Positions 11,009-19,365 of a DNA stretch of 64,000 bases are shown in pieces. The stretch is from Ruminococcus sp. GTDB lineage: Bacteria > Bacillota > Clostridia > Lachnospirales > Lachnospiraceae. The notes below the pieces were generated by a model. The model saw only the letters and a program-made list of their open reading frames with translations, made no database searches and had not been told where the DNA came from. Within the stretch, counting starts at the first letter, position 1, and each line of letters opens with the position of its first letter. The stretch lies in the NCBI GenBank assembly GCA_023663085.1, contig JAMPIB010000010.1:1-64000 (forward strand), written 5' to 3'. The translations under genes and the position numbers were made by a program.

Positions 11009-12721
11009 ATGAAATCATCAGAAGAATTAAGGAATAATCTCCGTGCAATCAATCGTAAAAGTTATCCTGCTTATAAATCGCTTGCCGGAGGTTATTCTTT
11101 TGGCAAGTATATTTTAAATATCGAACATGTGCAGGGAGATCCTTTTGCAGCGCCTTCCAGATTGAGCGTGAAGGTAGATCATAAAACTGCGGGCTTTCCT
11201 GCTGCATATTATGAAACAAAATGGAATAAGACTGCCCTGGAAGATTACTTGATACGGCGCTTCCATAAACAGGCGGATAAATTCTGTTTTCAGGCCAAAG
11301 GTTCCGGGAAAAGCGGGATTATTACCGTGAGCAGATGCGGTCAGGAAGTTTTGCAAAGGACAGCCTGTGAAATTACATCGAAAGAAATCATCATACGATT
11401 TGAAGCAGGTTTTCCCGCGAACGGGCGTACTATTAATGCTCCTGAACTGGAAAAGATTTTATTTGATTTTATTCCCGTATGTGTTGAGCAGAGTTTATAT
11501 TATGAAAAAACACCAAAAGCAGAACTGGAAAAGACGATTTTTCTGACGGAAGACCAGCATTTTATCAGAGAAGAAATGAAAAAACAGGATCTGGTTGCCT
11601 TTGTTGCCGATGGTTCTATTTTACCAAGAGAAAGCGGAGTATCCGATAAACCGTTAAAAGATGGCATTCCTTTCCTGTCTCCCGAAACGATGGCAGTCAC
11701 CTTAGAACTGCCGCATAAAGGTACTTTAAGAGGAATGGGCATCAAAAAAGGAATCACTTTAATTGTAGGCGGCGGTTATCATGGGAAGTCTACGTTGTTA
11801 AAGGCGCTTGAACGAGGCGTTTATAACCATATTCTGGGCGATGGCAGAGAATATGTGATCACGGATGAAACAGCCTTGAAACTCCGGGCTGAAGATGGCA
11901 GAAAAATCACCAATACGGATATTTCTCTTTTTATCAATCATCTGCCTAACGGAAAGGATACTAAGAGATTCTCTACTTTGGACGCCAGCGGAAGTACGTC
12001 GCAGGCGGCTAATATCGTAGAAGGAATTGAGGCGGGCAGCAGGCTTTTATTAATTGATGAAGATACTTCCGCTACAAATTTTATGGTTCGGGATGAATTG
12101 ATGCAAAAAATCATCGCCAGAGAAAAAGAACCCATCACACCTTTTTTGGAACGTGCGAAAGATTTATATGAAAAAGCCGATATTTCTACTATTTTAGTCG
12201 TAGGGAGCTGTGGTTCTTATTTTTATATTGCCGATAAAGTAATCCAGATGGATTCTTATAAAGCCCTTGATATTACAGAAGAAACGAAGAAAGTTCTGGG
12301 AAATACTTCTTCGCCTGTAGTAAATGCGCCTGCATTTCATCTGCCGTCAGATAAACGGGAAATTGATCTTTCCGGTTCCGTGCAGAAACGAAAGACTTAT
12401 CATGGAAACGGTTATGTCGAAGAGCGTCTGAAAATCAAAAGAATGGGAAAGACCGCTTTTTCTATTGGCAAAGAAAATCTGGATTTACGCTATGTGGAGC
12501 AGCTTGTCGATGAAGAACAGACACAGACGCTTGCTTATCTTCTGCGTTATGCGAAAGAACATTACGGTGATCAGAAAAATGACATAAAGGGAATTGTGAA
12601 GGCATTGGAAAATATTTTAATAACAAAAGGACTGGCGGGTATCTGCGATAAAGATAATGTACCCTCTGGCCTTGCAATGCCGAGGGTACAGGAGATTTTT
12701 GCCTGCTTTAACAGGTATTAA
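11009..12721 (+). CDS. Predicted ATPase of the ABC class (PF09818-like)
   Basis: A 570-residue soluble protein resembling the ABC_ATPase family (COG3044), which has no defined role. The N-terminal part (MKSSEELRNNLRAINRKSYPAYKSL, residues 1-60) is characteristic. A Walker A-like GGGYHGKSTLLKALE lies near residues 255-270 and a Walker B-like SRLLLIDEDTSATNFM near residues 345-360, followed by the tract TILVVGSCGSYF. There are no membrane segments and no adjacent permease, so it is probably not a transporter component. ATG 11009 follows GGAAAGGA; the open frame extends upstream to 10931 but that part overlaps the preceding gene. Confidence 0.85.
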   Translation: MKSSEELRNNLRAINRKSYPAYKSLAGGYSFGKYILNIEHVQGDPFAAPSRLSVKVDHKTAGFPAAYYETKWNKTALEDYLIRRFHKQADKFCFQAKGSGKSGIITVSRCGQEVLQRTACEITSKEIIIRFEAGFPANGRTINAPELEKILFDFIPVCVEQSLYYEKTPKAELEKTIFLTEDQHFIREEMKKQDLVAFVADGSILPRESGVSDKPLKDGIPFLSPETMAVTLELPHKGTLRGMGIKKGITLIVGGGYHGKSTLLKALERGVYNHILGDGREYVITDETALKLRAEDGRKITNTDISLFINHLPNGKDTKRFSTLDASGSTSQAANIVEGIEAGSRLLLIDEDTSATNFMVRDELMQKIIAREKEPITPFLERAKDLYEKADISTILVVGSCGSYFYIADKVIQMDSYKALDITEETKKVLGNTSSPVVNAPAFHLPSDKREIDLSGSVQKRKTYHGNGYVEERLKIKRMGKTAFSIGKENLDLRYVEQLVDEEQTQTLAYLLRYAKEHYGDQKNDIKGIVKALENILITKGLAGICDKDNVPSGLAMPRVQEIFACFNRY

Positions 12722-12732
12722 CAGTTCAGTCT

Positions 12733-12763
12733 TTGATCTAATTCCCCGCAGCTTACTGCGAGG
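12733..12763 (-). repeat. Intergenic hairpin element, copy 1
   Basis: On the minus strand CCTCGCAG-TAAG-CTGCGGGG forms a stem of 7-8 bp with one mismatch, followed by AATTAGATC. It lies between two convergent genes. It resembles the hairpins at 14669-14699 and 52398-52425 (form CC[T/C]CG...CGGGGTATTTGAT), suggesting one dispersed family. It may terminate transcription in either direction. Confidence 0.4.
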
Positions 12764-12767
12764 TTGT

Positions 12768-13709
12768 TCATTGGTTTTCTGGATATTTCATATTGATAAT
12801 AGCGGATGAAATTGCGCATAAAATTGCAAACACCGGAAAAATAACGACATGCGGCATACCCCAGCCGTCGAATACAAATCCGCATATCAGATAAATGATA
12901 ACTGCGACCATCATCAGACAGCCGTTGATACCGCTTTTTATTTTATCTTTTTTATAAGTATCAGATTCTTTGTCATGTATTTTATTATAATAGTCAATAT
13001 CATACTTACTCTTTTGTATGCCAGCATAAACAAAAATAGTTACAGCAATTGCAACAAAGAAAAGAAAAATGGCTCCGGTAATAGAGTCAAGATCAATATT
13101 GCTGTTTCTCTGTATGTCGGAAAAAAGAGATTCTAAGCCGCCAAACACTACCAGGGAAATAAGTATGAGCACGACTCCTGCCGCTATAAAATAAGAAAAC
13201 TTTTTATTAAATTTCTCAATTTCTTCTGTGCTGTAAAAGTTTTCTATATAAGGATTTTTCTTTTCAAAATTATCATGCTGTAATCCTATGACAATAAAAA
13301 TTGCTACAGCAATAATTAAAAAAATGAAAAAAACGATACTACAAAGTTCTTCATTGATATTCATGGCAGCATTGATCCCAACACCGATTCCCGAAAGAAA
13401 CAACATAATAGAAACACCTAGTAAAATAAGTCCGGTGCCTAAAGCCATCATTTTACTGAATAAATTAAAATGTTCGTCATACTTTGCCTTGTCCTCTACA
13501 TAGAGAGTGCCGACGTCTTTTTGTACAAGATCATCCATACTGACATGAAAAAGCTGGCAAAGCTGTATCAGTTTATCCATTTCCGGATAAGTGGTGTCAG
13601 ATTCCCATTTTGATATGGACTGTCTGGAAACATCCAGCTTTTCAGCAAGCTGTTCCTGTGTAATGTCGTTTTTCTTTCTTAGAAACTGTAAATTTTCTCC
13701 TAAACTCAT
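12768..13709 (-). CDS. XRE-family HTH regulator fused to a membrane domain
   Basis: Residues about 3-60 are a Cro/C1-type helix-turn-helix (NLQFLRKKNDITQEQLAEKL, then DVSRQSISKWESDTTYPE), the recognition helix being SRQSISKWE. After a polar linker the remaining 220 residues contain about six hydrophobic segments, so the 313-residue protein is a membrane-bound regulator. Such proteins are common in Firmicutes and usually have unknown ligands. The start ATG at 13707-13709 is chosen because the HTH begins there; upstream in-frame residues are non-homologous. Two similar GACA...TGTC palindromes (13737-13785) in the leader are probable autoregulatory operators. Confidence 0.85.
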   Translation of the reverse strand: MSLGENLQFLRKKNDITQEQLAEKLDVSRQSISKWESDTTYPEMDKLIQLCQLFHVSMDDLVQKDVGTLYVEDKAKYDEHFNLFSKMMALGTGLILLGVSIMLFLSGIGVGINAAMNINEELCSIVFFIFLIIAVAIFIVIGLQHDNFEKKNPYIENFYSTEEIEKFNKKFSYFIAAGVVLILISLVVFGGLESLFSDIQRNSNIDLDSITGAIFLFFVAIAVTIFVYAGIQKSKYDIDYYNKIHDKESDTYKKDKIKSGINGCLMMVAVIIYLICGFVFDGWGMPHVVIFPVFAILCAISSAIINMKYPENQ

Positions 13710-13736
13710 CTTTTTATCATTCCTTTCTTTTTTGTA

Positions 13737-13785
13737 GACAAAATTTTCTGTCGAGCAAGATTTCCTGTTAGACAAGATTTTTGTC
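13737..13785 (-). promoter_or_regulatory. Paired operator-like palindromes before the HTH-membrane gene
   Basis: Two near-palindromes occur: GACAAAATTTTCTGTC (13737-13752) and GACAAGATTTTTGTC (13771-13785). Their centres are about 33 bp apart, close to three helical turns, so two dimers would bind on the same face of DNA. They lie 28-76 bp upstream of the start codon, as expected for an autoregulated XRE gene. Confidence 0.5.
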
Positions 13786-13892
13786 TTTTGATGAGTTTAT
13801 TGTATAAAATCAGGCATGTTAATTCTATCAATTTCATGTTGCTTTTAAGTTTTTTTATGTAAATTGCAGGTTGCGATGCGTAATCTACTCTG

Positions 13893-14321
13893 TTATGTAT
13901 CATTTTCTGTTTCTAATAATTTTATAAATGCTGTTGGCTCATATATTGTTATAGAAGATTTTGCATAATCTTTTATATTTCTTGTTACTATACAATCCAT
14001 TTCAGAACGGATAGCAGTTTCCACCATAATAGCATCTTCATAATCATTGATTTCCGAAAATATTGCTTTTTGGCAATCTAAAGAAGTTGTGTCCAACAAA
14101 TGAAACAAAGTATATAGTTTGCTGAGAATTTTTCTTGTCTCCGTGTCGTTGTGTATTAATCGATATGTCAGATAATAAATATCTGTAGCAGCCTTTGCTG
14201 TAATGTGTCCTTCAAATTTTTTATTGGCAGAATACAAAAAAATCTTTTGTGCAGCTTCTACAAATGGAGTACGGGATTGTAAAGCATCGATAATAACACA
14301 GGTATCAATTAAAACTCTCAT
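13893..14321 (-). CDS. PIN-domain ribonuclease toxin (VapC-like)
   Basis: A 142-residue PIN protein, predicted to cleave RNA using a cluster of acidic residues: D6 in MRVLIDTCVIIDAL, the D of TDIYYLT, the E-D pair in NDYEDAIMVETA and the D of VTRNIKDY. Size and motifs match VapC-type toxins of type II toxin-antitoxin systems. Its start overlaps the end of the antitoxin gene by 4 nt (14318-14321), so the two are translationally coupled. I see no truncation. The pair sits between unrelated genes, consistent with horizontal gain. Confidence 0.9.
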   Translation of the reverse strand: MRVLIDTCVIIDALQSRTPFVEAAQKIFLYSANKKFEGHITAKAATDIYYLTYRLIHNDTETRKILSKLYTLFHLLDTTSLDCQKAIFSEINDYEDAIMVETAIRSEMDCIVTRNIKDYAKSSITIYEPTAFIKLLETENDT

Positions 14322-14533
14322 ATGGTATTCAACCTTTCTTCACGAGCTTCTTCTAAAGTTATATCTGTCGGAAGAATGCCAAATAATGATTTAGCAACAT
14401 CTACTCTATCTTGATATGGGTTAGACAGTTTGGCAACAATTTTTCCGTTACGGGTGATATAAATATCCTCTGTTTCAGCCAGCATAAGATATTTACCAAG
14501 ATTAACTTTTAATTCAGTTGCAGTAATAGACAT
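14318..14533 (-). CDS. Phd/YefM-like antitoxin
   Basis: A 71-residue protein starting MSITATELKVNLGKYLMLAE, the N-terminal DNA-binding pattern of Phd/YefM antitoxins, then EDIYITRNGKIVAKLSNPY, the typical beta-strand block. The C-terminus should wrap the PIN toxin. The start at 14533 follows AAGGA on the minus strand; a longer open frame to 14617 would run through the promoter and operator and is rejected. Expression is probably repressed by the antitoxin-toxin complex at the inverted repeat 14607-14646. Confidence 0.9.
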   Translation of the reverse strand: MSITATELKVNLGKYLMLAETEDIYITRNGKIVAKLSNPYQDRVDVAKSLFGILPTDITLEEAREERLNTI

Positions 14534-14599
14534 ATTATCATTCCTTCTTATAAAATATATTATTAGTAGTAAAAGCAGAAATTTATTTTCTTTGATTAT

Positions 14600-14646
14600 A
14601 TTATATACAAATCGCACGATTTTATCAATTAAATCGTGCGATTTGT
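14600..14646 (-). promoter_or_regulatory. Toxin-antitoxin promoter inside a perfect 16-bp inverted repeat
   Basis: Arms 14607-14622 (ACAAATCGCACGATTT) and 14631-14646 are perfectly complementary with an 8-nt spacer. On the minus strand the spacer provides the -35 TTGATA (14623-14628), one arm fills the 17-bp spacer, and -10 TATAAT follows at 14600-14605. Each arm is itself nearly palindromic (AATCGCACGATT). A repressor bound here would block polymerase, fitting toxin-antitoxin autoregulation. Confidence 0.75.
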
Positions 14647-14668
14647 GAAATTTATATATTATTTTATG

Positions 14669-14699
14669 CCTCGTTGCTTGTAGCGGGGTATTTGATTTT
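14669..14699. repeat. Intergenic hairpin element, copy 2
   Basis: CCTCGTTGCTTGTAGCGGGG followed by TATTTGATTTT abuts the stop codon of the flavin reductase gene. CCTCG pairs with CGGGG (one G-U). It matches copy 3 at 52398-52425 in its tail GCGGG(G)TATTTG and has the same position relative to a stop codon. Confidence 0.45.
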
Positions 14700-15310
14700 T
14701 AATTTATCTTCTCAAAATCATCCGCTCCATGCTTACACCACGGGCATACGAAGTCGGACGGGAGCTCTTCTCCTTCATAGACGTATCCGCATACTTTACA
14801 GCGCCATCCTTTCTTGGGTGTGCTTTCTGTAGACTCTGGCTTCGGTTTGACAAATTCGTGATAATAAGAATAAGTCATTGATTTTTCATCAGAAAGGACT
14901 TCCGCATCAGTCACTTCCGCCAGAAACATCATATGCGTATCCAGATCATAGGAATTTAAAACCTTACAATCAAGATAAGCGTTTGTATGTTCTGTCAGAT
15001 AGGGAAGTTCCTGTTTGGTGATCGCAAAAGGAACGCCGACAAACTTATCCGCTTCTCTGCCGCTCTGAAAGCCGAAGTTCTTAAAAAGAGAAAAAGGTGC
15101 GGATTCCGAAAGGACGGAAATTGCTACCATTCCAGATTTCTGTACGAGTTCGCAGGTGAGATTCTGCTTATTGATAGCAAGAATAATGCGCTTGGGGTTG
15201 TCCGCTACCTGTGTCACCGTATTGATGATACAACCGTTCATTTTCTGGTCTGCTTTTGTAGCGGCTACAAAAAGACCGTATGATAATTTGAAAAAAGCCT
15301 GTGTGTTCAT
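14699..15310 (-). CDS. Flavin reductase-rubredoxin fusion protein (Hrb-like)
   Basis: Residues about 1-150 are an FMN-binding flavin reductase domain (MNTQAFFKLSYGLFVAATKA, then MNGCIINTVTQVADNPKRII). The C-terminal 45 residues are a rubredoxin with the two iron-binding pairs CKVCGYVYEG and CPWCKHGADDFE. This architecture is the high-molecular-weight rubredoxin of clostridia, which passes electrons from NAD(P)H to flavodiiron proteins and so removes oxygen or nitric oxide. The 203-residue length fits. ATG 15310 follows GGAAGG by about 7 nt. No flavodiiron gene is in the window. Confidence 0.9.
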   Translation of the reverse strand: MNTQAFFKLSYGLFVAATKADQKMNGCIINTVTQVADNPKRIILAINKQNLTCELVQKSGMVAISVLSESAPFSLFKNFGFQSGREADKFVGVPFAITKQELPYLTEHTNAYLDCKVLNSYDLDTHMMFLAEVTDAEVLSDEKSMTYSYYHEFVKPKPESTESTPKKGWRCKVCGYVYEGEELPSDFVCPWCKHGADDFEKIN

Positions 15311-15362
15311 GTGTACACCTTCCTTATTATAATAATATTTAGTATAGAATAAAATATTGTTT

Positions 15363-16010
15363 TTATTCTTCACTATTCCAGTCAACATCGTATTTTTTCT
15401 CAACAGATAAATTGAACAATGCGCCATCAGATTGGGAATTAAATCCCATAAAATATTCATAATCTCTCAAAGCGGCGGTAGAAAACCACATATTTTCATC
15501 ACCCGTAAAATCAGGGAACATTTCTTTGGCTTTTTCTATGTTAAGTTCTGTAACAGGAACACCATTAAATGTTATTCTTTCCAAATCGGCCTCTTCGCCG
15601 CCTGTCAGTGAAAAATCAAGATAAGCAATTACGGCGTCACCCATTCTGATGGCTTCTTCATCCGTAACAACAGAAATATGTACAAAAATGGAATCCGTGA
15701 TCCAGATAGAGCCGCCTGTGTAATAACTGTTAGCTTCTAATTCCGTATCCGGGTCAATCTCGTATTCATAATATTCATTATCAGGCGTCAGTTCGGATAC
15801 GGTCATCTTAAAACCTTTGTCCAGCAGGGTCTGCACAGTGGTTTCACCTATCAGAATCTCTACGTCGTCGATAGAAACAGGATATACCGGTTCCGGTACG
15901 TCTTCGGAGGTTTCTTCAGTTTTGGATTCACTGGCGCAGCCTGTGACTGCTGTGGTTGTGAAAATAAGTAACAGGGTTGTGAAGATAAGTTTTTTTAGTA
16001 AGTTTTTCAT
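15363..16010 (-). CDS. Lipoprotein of unknown function
   Basis: A 215-residue secreted protein with a lipoprotein signal peptide: MKNLLKKLIF, a hydrophobic core, and the lipobox VTGC with cysteine 25. The mature part is acidic. It contains VSIDDVEILIGETTVQTLLD, which suggests a domain that presents a ligand-binding edge, but I do not recognise the family. No clear partner gene is adjacent. A good promoter (TTTACA-17-TATAAT) lies upstream at 16063-16091 on the minus strand. Confidence 0.8.
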   Translation of the reverse strand: MKNLLKKLIFTTLLLIFTTTAVTGCASESKTEETSEDVPEPVYPVSIDDVEILIGETTVQTLLDKGFKMTVSELTPDNEYYEYEIDPDTELEANSYYTGGSIWITDSIFVHISVVTDEEAIRMGDAVIAYLDFSLTGGEEADLERITFNGVPVTELNIEKAKEMFPDFTGDENMWFSTAALRDYEYFMGFNSQSDGALFNLSVEKKYDVDWNSEE

Positions 16011-16062
16011 GGTTATAGGGGCCTTTCTTTTTATAATTCTTTCTGATTTTTCTATGAAAGAA

Positions 16063-16091
16063 ATTATAGCATACCTGGATTAATTTGTAAA
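16063..16091 (-). promoter_or_regulatory. Promoter of the 15363-16010 lipoprotein gene
   Basis: On the minus strand TTTACA (16086-16091) and TATAAT (16063-16068) are 17 bp apart, about 50 nt before the start codon. Confidence 0.65.
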
Positions 16092-16304
16092 AATTTTTGC
16101 TAAATGTTTTCTGCATATGATTTTTTGAAAAATTATATTTTGCGAAAAAATAGCTGTTTTTATGTGATTTCGTTATTTTAATGCCTGCTGCGTCAAAAGA
16201 TGAAATTTCATAAAATAAGTTGTAATCAGCAAAAAATAATATTAAAATATATGGCGTGAAAGATGCCTATATAAAAATCAGGCATTAAAGGGGACATTTA
16301 AAAA
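16092..16304 (+). other. AT-rich leader before the MATE gene with competing inverted repeats
   Basis: AATGCCTG (16180-16187) is repeated as ATGCCT (16263-16268); both can pair with CAGGCATT (16279-16286), which lies next to the ribosome binding site AAAGGGG (16287-16293). The two pairings exclude each other. No coding capacity was seen. The structure may be an operator or a translational control element, but no promoter could be assigned. Confidence 0.3.
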
Positions 16305-17678
16305 ATGCAGGCGAAACAGGTTGATTTTTCTAAAGGAAGTGTCACACAGAATATTGTCCACGTAGCGGCGCCTATGTTAGTGGCACAGATTTTGAATTTA
16401 ATGTACAATATCGTGGATCGGATTTACATAGGGAGGATTCCCGGAGAAGGACTTCTTGCGCTGGGAGGTGTTGGCTTATGTTTTCCATTTATTTCCCTGA
16501 TTACGGCTTTTACCAATCTGTACGGGGCGGGAGGCGCTCCACTTTGTTCTATTGAGCGGGGGCGGGGAAATAATAAAGAAGCGGAAGAAATCATGAATAC
16601 TTCTTTTTATCTGCTTGTGATCACAGGAGGGGTTCTGACAATTCTGGGAAGTATTTTCTGCAGTCCTATTTTAACTTTGTTTGGCGCGTCTGACACGTCA
16701 TTGCCTTACGCCCTGTCTTATATGCGGATTTATCTGTTGGGAACTATGTTTTCCATGATTGCCCTTGGGATGAATCCTTTTATCAATTCCCAGGGGTTCG
16801 CAAATGTTGGTATGACTACTATTTTTCTTGGCGCTGCCGCGAATATTATCTTAGATCCGGTATTTATTTTTATTTTGGGACTTGGCGTGCAGGGAGCGGC
16901 CTTGGCTACTATATGTTCCCAGATTTTGTCGGCAGTATTTGTCATACGTTTTCTGACAGGCGGCAGGTCGGAACTGCGCATCAGGCTGAAAAAGAAACCG
17001 TCTCTGCGCAAAAGCCATGTTTTGGATATTGTTGGATTGGGAAGTGCGGGATTTGTCATGCAGTGTACGAATAGTCTGGTACAGATTGCATGTAATAGGA
17101 TGTTGGGAACTTTTGGAGGGGATATTTACATTTCTACCATGACGATCATCAATTCGGTACGCCAGATTCTGGATACTCCTGTATTGGCGATTACCGATGG
17201 TGCATCACCAATTTTAAGTTATAATTATGGCGCGGAGAAATATGAGAATGTTAAAAAAGCAATCCGCGTTGTAACGCTGTCTGCCATTGCCTATACGGCG
17301 GCAGTATGGGCGTTGATTTTATTATTACCGGAAATGTTTATTGGAATCTTTAACCATGATGATTCCCTGTTAACGGTCGCTGTACCAGCGCTGCGTATTT
17401 ACTTTTTTGCTTTTATCTTTCAGGCATTGCAATACAGCGGTCAGACAGTCTTTAAATCTCTCAATAAAAAGAAACAGGCAATTTTTTTCTCTCTGCTTAG
17501 GAAAGTAGTGATAGTTGTTCCATTGACTTTTATACTGCCATACTTGGGAAATCTTGGGGCAAAGGGAGTGTTTATTGCCGAACCAATTTCTAATTTTCTG
17601 GGAGGGAGCGCTTGTTTTATCGCGATGGTATGTATGATTTTTCCAGAGCTTTCCATTATGAAAATTGATTATGATTGA
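16305..17678 (+). CDS. MATE-family multidrug efflux transporter
   Basis: An integral membrane protein of 457 residues with about twelve hydrophobic segments. It uses the MATE pattern, in which a sodium or proton gradient drives export of cationic drugs: VTQNIVHVAAPMLVAQILNL and YNIVDRIYIGRIPGEGLLAL near the N-terminus, then NPFINSQGFANVGMTT and, in the second half, PILSYNYGAEKYENVKKA. The length is normal. The start ATG 16305 follows AAAGGGG. It is alone on its strand; a second, truncated MATE remnant lies 1.7 kb downstream. Confidence 0.93.
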   Translation: MQAKQVDFSKGSVTQNIVHVAAPMLVAQILNLMYNIVDRIYIGRIPGEGLLALGGVGLCFPFISLITAFTNLYGAGGAPLCSIERGRGNNKEAEEIMNTSFYLLVITGGVLTILGSIFCSPILTLFGASDTSLPYALSYMRIYLLGTMFSMIALGMNPFINSQGFANVGMTTIFLGAAANIILDPVFIFILGLGVQGAALATICSQILSAVFVIRFLTGGRSELRIRLKKKPSLRKSHVLDIVGLGSAGFVMQCTNSLVQIACNRMLGTFGGDIYISTMTIINSVRQILDTPVLAITDGASPILSYNYGAEKYENVKKAIRVVTLSAIAYTAAVWALILLLPEMFIGIFNHDDSLLTVAVPALRIYFFAFIFQALQYSGQTVFKSLNKKKQAIFFSLLRKVVIVVPLTFILPYLGNLGAKGVFIAEPISNFLGGSACFIAMVCMIFPELSIMKIDYD

Positions 17679-17755
17679 TAATGCACAAGATTACGGATAT
17701 ATTTCATATCTACCTTGTATAGCTTAAATTCAGTCTGCATCATCTCTCCTCGTAA

Positions 17756-17785
17756 AAATGGCTATGCGTTTCTACATAGCCATTT
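17756..17785 (+). terminator. Hairpin after the MATE gene
   Basis: AAATGGCTATG and CATAGCCATTT form a perfect 11-bp stem with an 8-nt loop. Only a weak T-rich tail follows (TTTGTGT), so it is a probable but not classical terminator. Confidence 0.5.
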
Positions 17786-17909
17786 GTGTAGTAACTTCAT
17801 TAGAGTTGTCAACGTTTTTAGCAGTCCACTTTGCGGTAGGACTCACCACTAATCAATGGAGTTCTTTATCTTTATTTGATAGTGATATTATTAAATACAA
17901 GAGGTGCGC

Positions 17910-19190
17910 ATGCAAAAAAAACAACTATTAATGCTATTATATATAAATATTTGTCTTCTCTGTAGTTGTGCAAACAAATTCGAGAGTGAAACAAAGACAA
18001 TAGAAACGGATATTCCGAAAGAGGAACAATCAATTGAAGAAATTAACTTTACCAAAGAGGAATTTCTAGCGGATTATGATTATATGTGGGAAGTTTTAGA
18101 AGAGAATTATCTTTTTTTCGGAACGATAGAAGATTATGGTATAGATGTAGAGTTTTTAAAACAAGATACAAAACAGCAAATTGAGCAGCATGTCACAGAT
18201 TTAAATAGTTTTGTTGTAATGTTAAACTCTTTATTTCAACAAATGCAATTCTTTGCGCATCTTGGTTTGTTGGAAACTGACGCTTATGATGTTATGTATG
18301 AATATTATTGTAATACCATGGTAGAAGAAGAATCTATGCGTGCATGGAGAATATCTCTGGAAAATCCTCAGACACAGATTGTTTATGACTATATGAAAGA
18401 GAAAGAATTTACAGATTATGTTGTAAAAAATGAAAGTTTTCCGCAGGCATCCTATGATGCGGTACGTAAGACCGTAATATTTCAAATACCGACTTTTACC
18501 CATATATACGTTGAACGTGACAAAACTTTTTTTGTTGATTATTTAAAATCATTAGATGGAATGGAAATAGAGCATATTATTTTTGATATAACCGGAAATC
18601 GTGGAGGAAGTGATTATTATTGGGAAGAAAATATTGTTGCACCTTTTGGCGGTAATTATGAATGGATATATTATCTTTATTTAAAGGATACACCGCTTAT
18701 TCGAGATTATTTTTTTAATGGACAAACAAAAGTAATGCCACTTTCCGATTTGCCAGAAGACCATATACCGCCACCCTTTATAAATGAATTGGGATTGACG
18801 CATTTTATCAGAATACAGTGGCAGTTATCCAATAACCCGGTATTTAAGCAGGAAATTTTGAGTGCAAAACGTTGGGTTTTAGTAGATGAAAGAGTATATT
18901 CTGCCGCGGATACTTTTTGTGCATTTTGTAAAGCTACCGGTTGGGCGACATTGGTAGGTAGGCGTACATTAGGTGACGGGATCGGGTATGAGCCAATTTT
19001 GGAAACGTTACCCAATACGGGATTAATAATTCGTTTTTCCGGCGTAGTAGGTGAATCAAATGAAGGATTTTTAAATACAGCAGTCGGAACAGCGCCGGAT
19101 TATTATACGGATGCAAAAAAATTAGAAGACCCTGTTACTGCCTGTAAACGACTGATTGATAAGGAAATAAACGGTGATATAGATGATTAG
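17910..19190 (+). CDS. S41-family peptidase-like lipoprotein
   Basis: A 426-residue extracytoplasmic protein with a short signal peptide ending in the lipobox-like LCSC (cysteine 18). The second half carries the S41 (C-terminal processing peptidase) pattern: FDITGNRGGSDYY, then VDERVYSAADTFCAF with the presumed catalytic serine, then LVGRRTLGDGIGYEP. No PDZ domain is evident, so it resembles tricorn-like or standalone S41 proteins whose substrates are unknown. ATG 17910 is preferred over GTG 17904, which overlaps the ribosome binding site GAGG. Lower GC than its neighbours and the position next to a gene remnant suggest a recent insertion. Confidence 0.8.
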   Translation: MQKKQLLMLLYINICLLCSCANKFESETKTIETDIPKEEQSIEEINFTKEEFLADYDYMWEVLEENYLFFGTIEDYGIDVEFLKQDTKQQIEQHVTDLNSFVVMLNSLFQQMQFFAHLGLLETDAYDVMYEYYCNTMVEEESMRAWRISLENPQTQIVYDYMKEKEFTDYVVKNESFPQASYDAVRKTVIFQIPTFTHIYVERDKTFFVDYLKSLDGMEIEHIIFDITGNRGGSDYYWEENIVAPFGGNYEWIYYLYLKDTPLIRDYFFNGQTKVMPLSDLPEDHIPPPFINELGLTHFIRIQWQLSNNPVFKQEILSAKRWVLVDERVYSAADTFCAFCKATGWATLVGRRTLGDGIGYEPILETLPNTGLIIRFSGVVGESNEGFLNTAVGTAPDYYTDAKKLEDPVTACKRLIDKEINGDIDD

Positions 19191-19365
19191 TAACCGACAG
19201 ATAGTAATGGGTATTTGTCTATATAAAGCTCAAGTATTCCGGAACCAGAGTATACAGTGCATCAAAGAGATATTATGATTAAATTTACAACACTTGAAAA
19301 TAGAGTTATTATTATAGGAAAAAGTAAGGTGAACGATTCTGAAATGATTGTTCTTAACTTATTGT

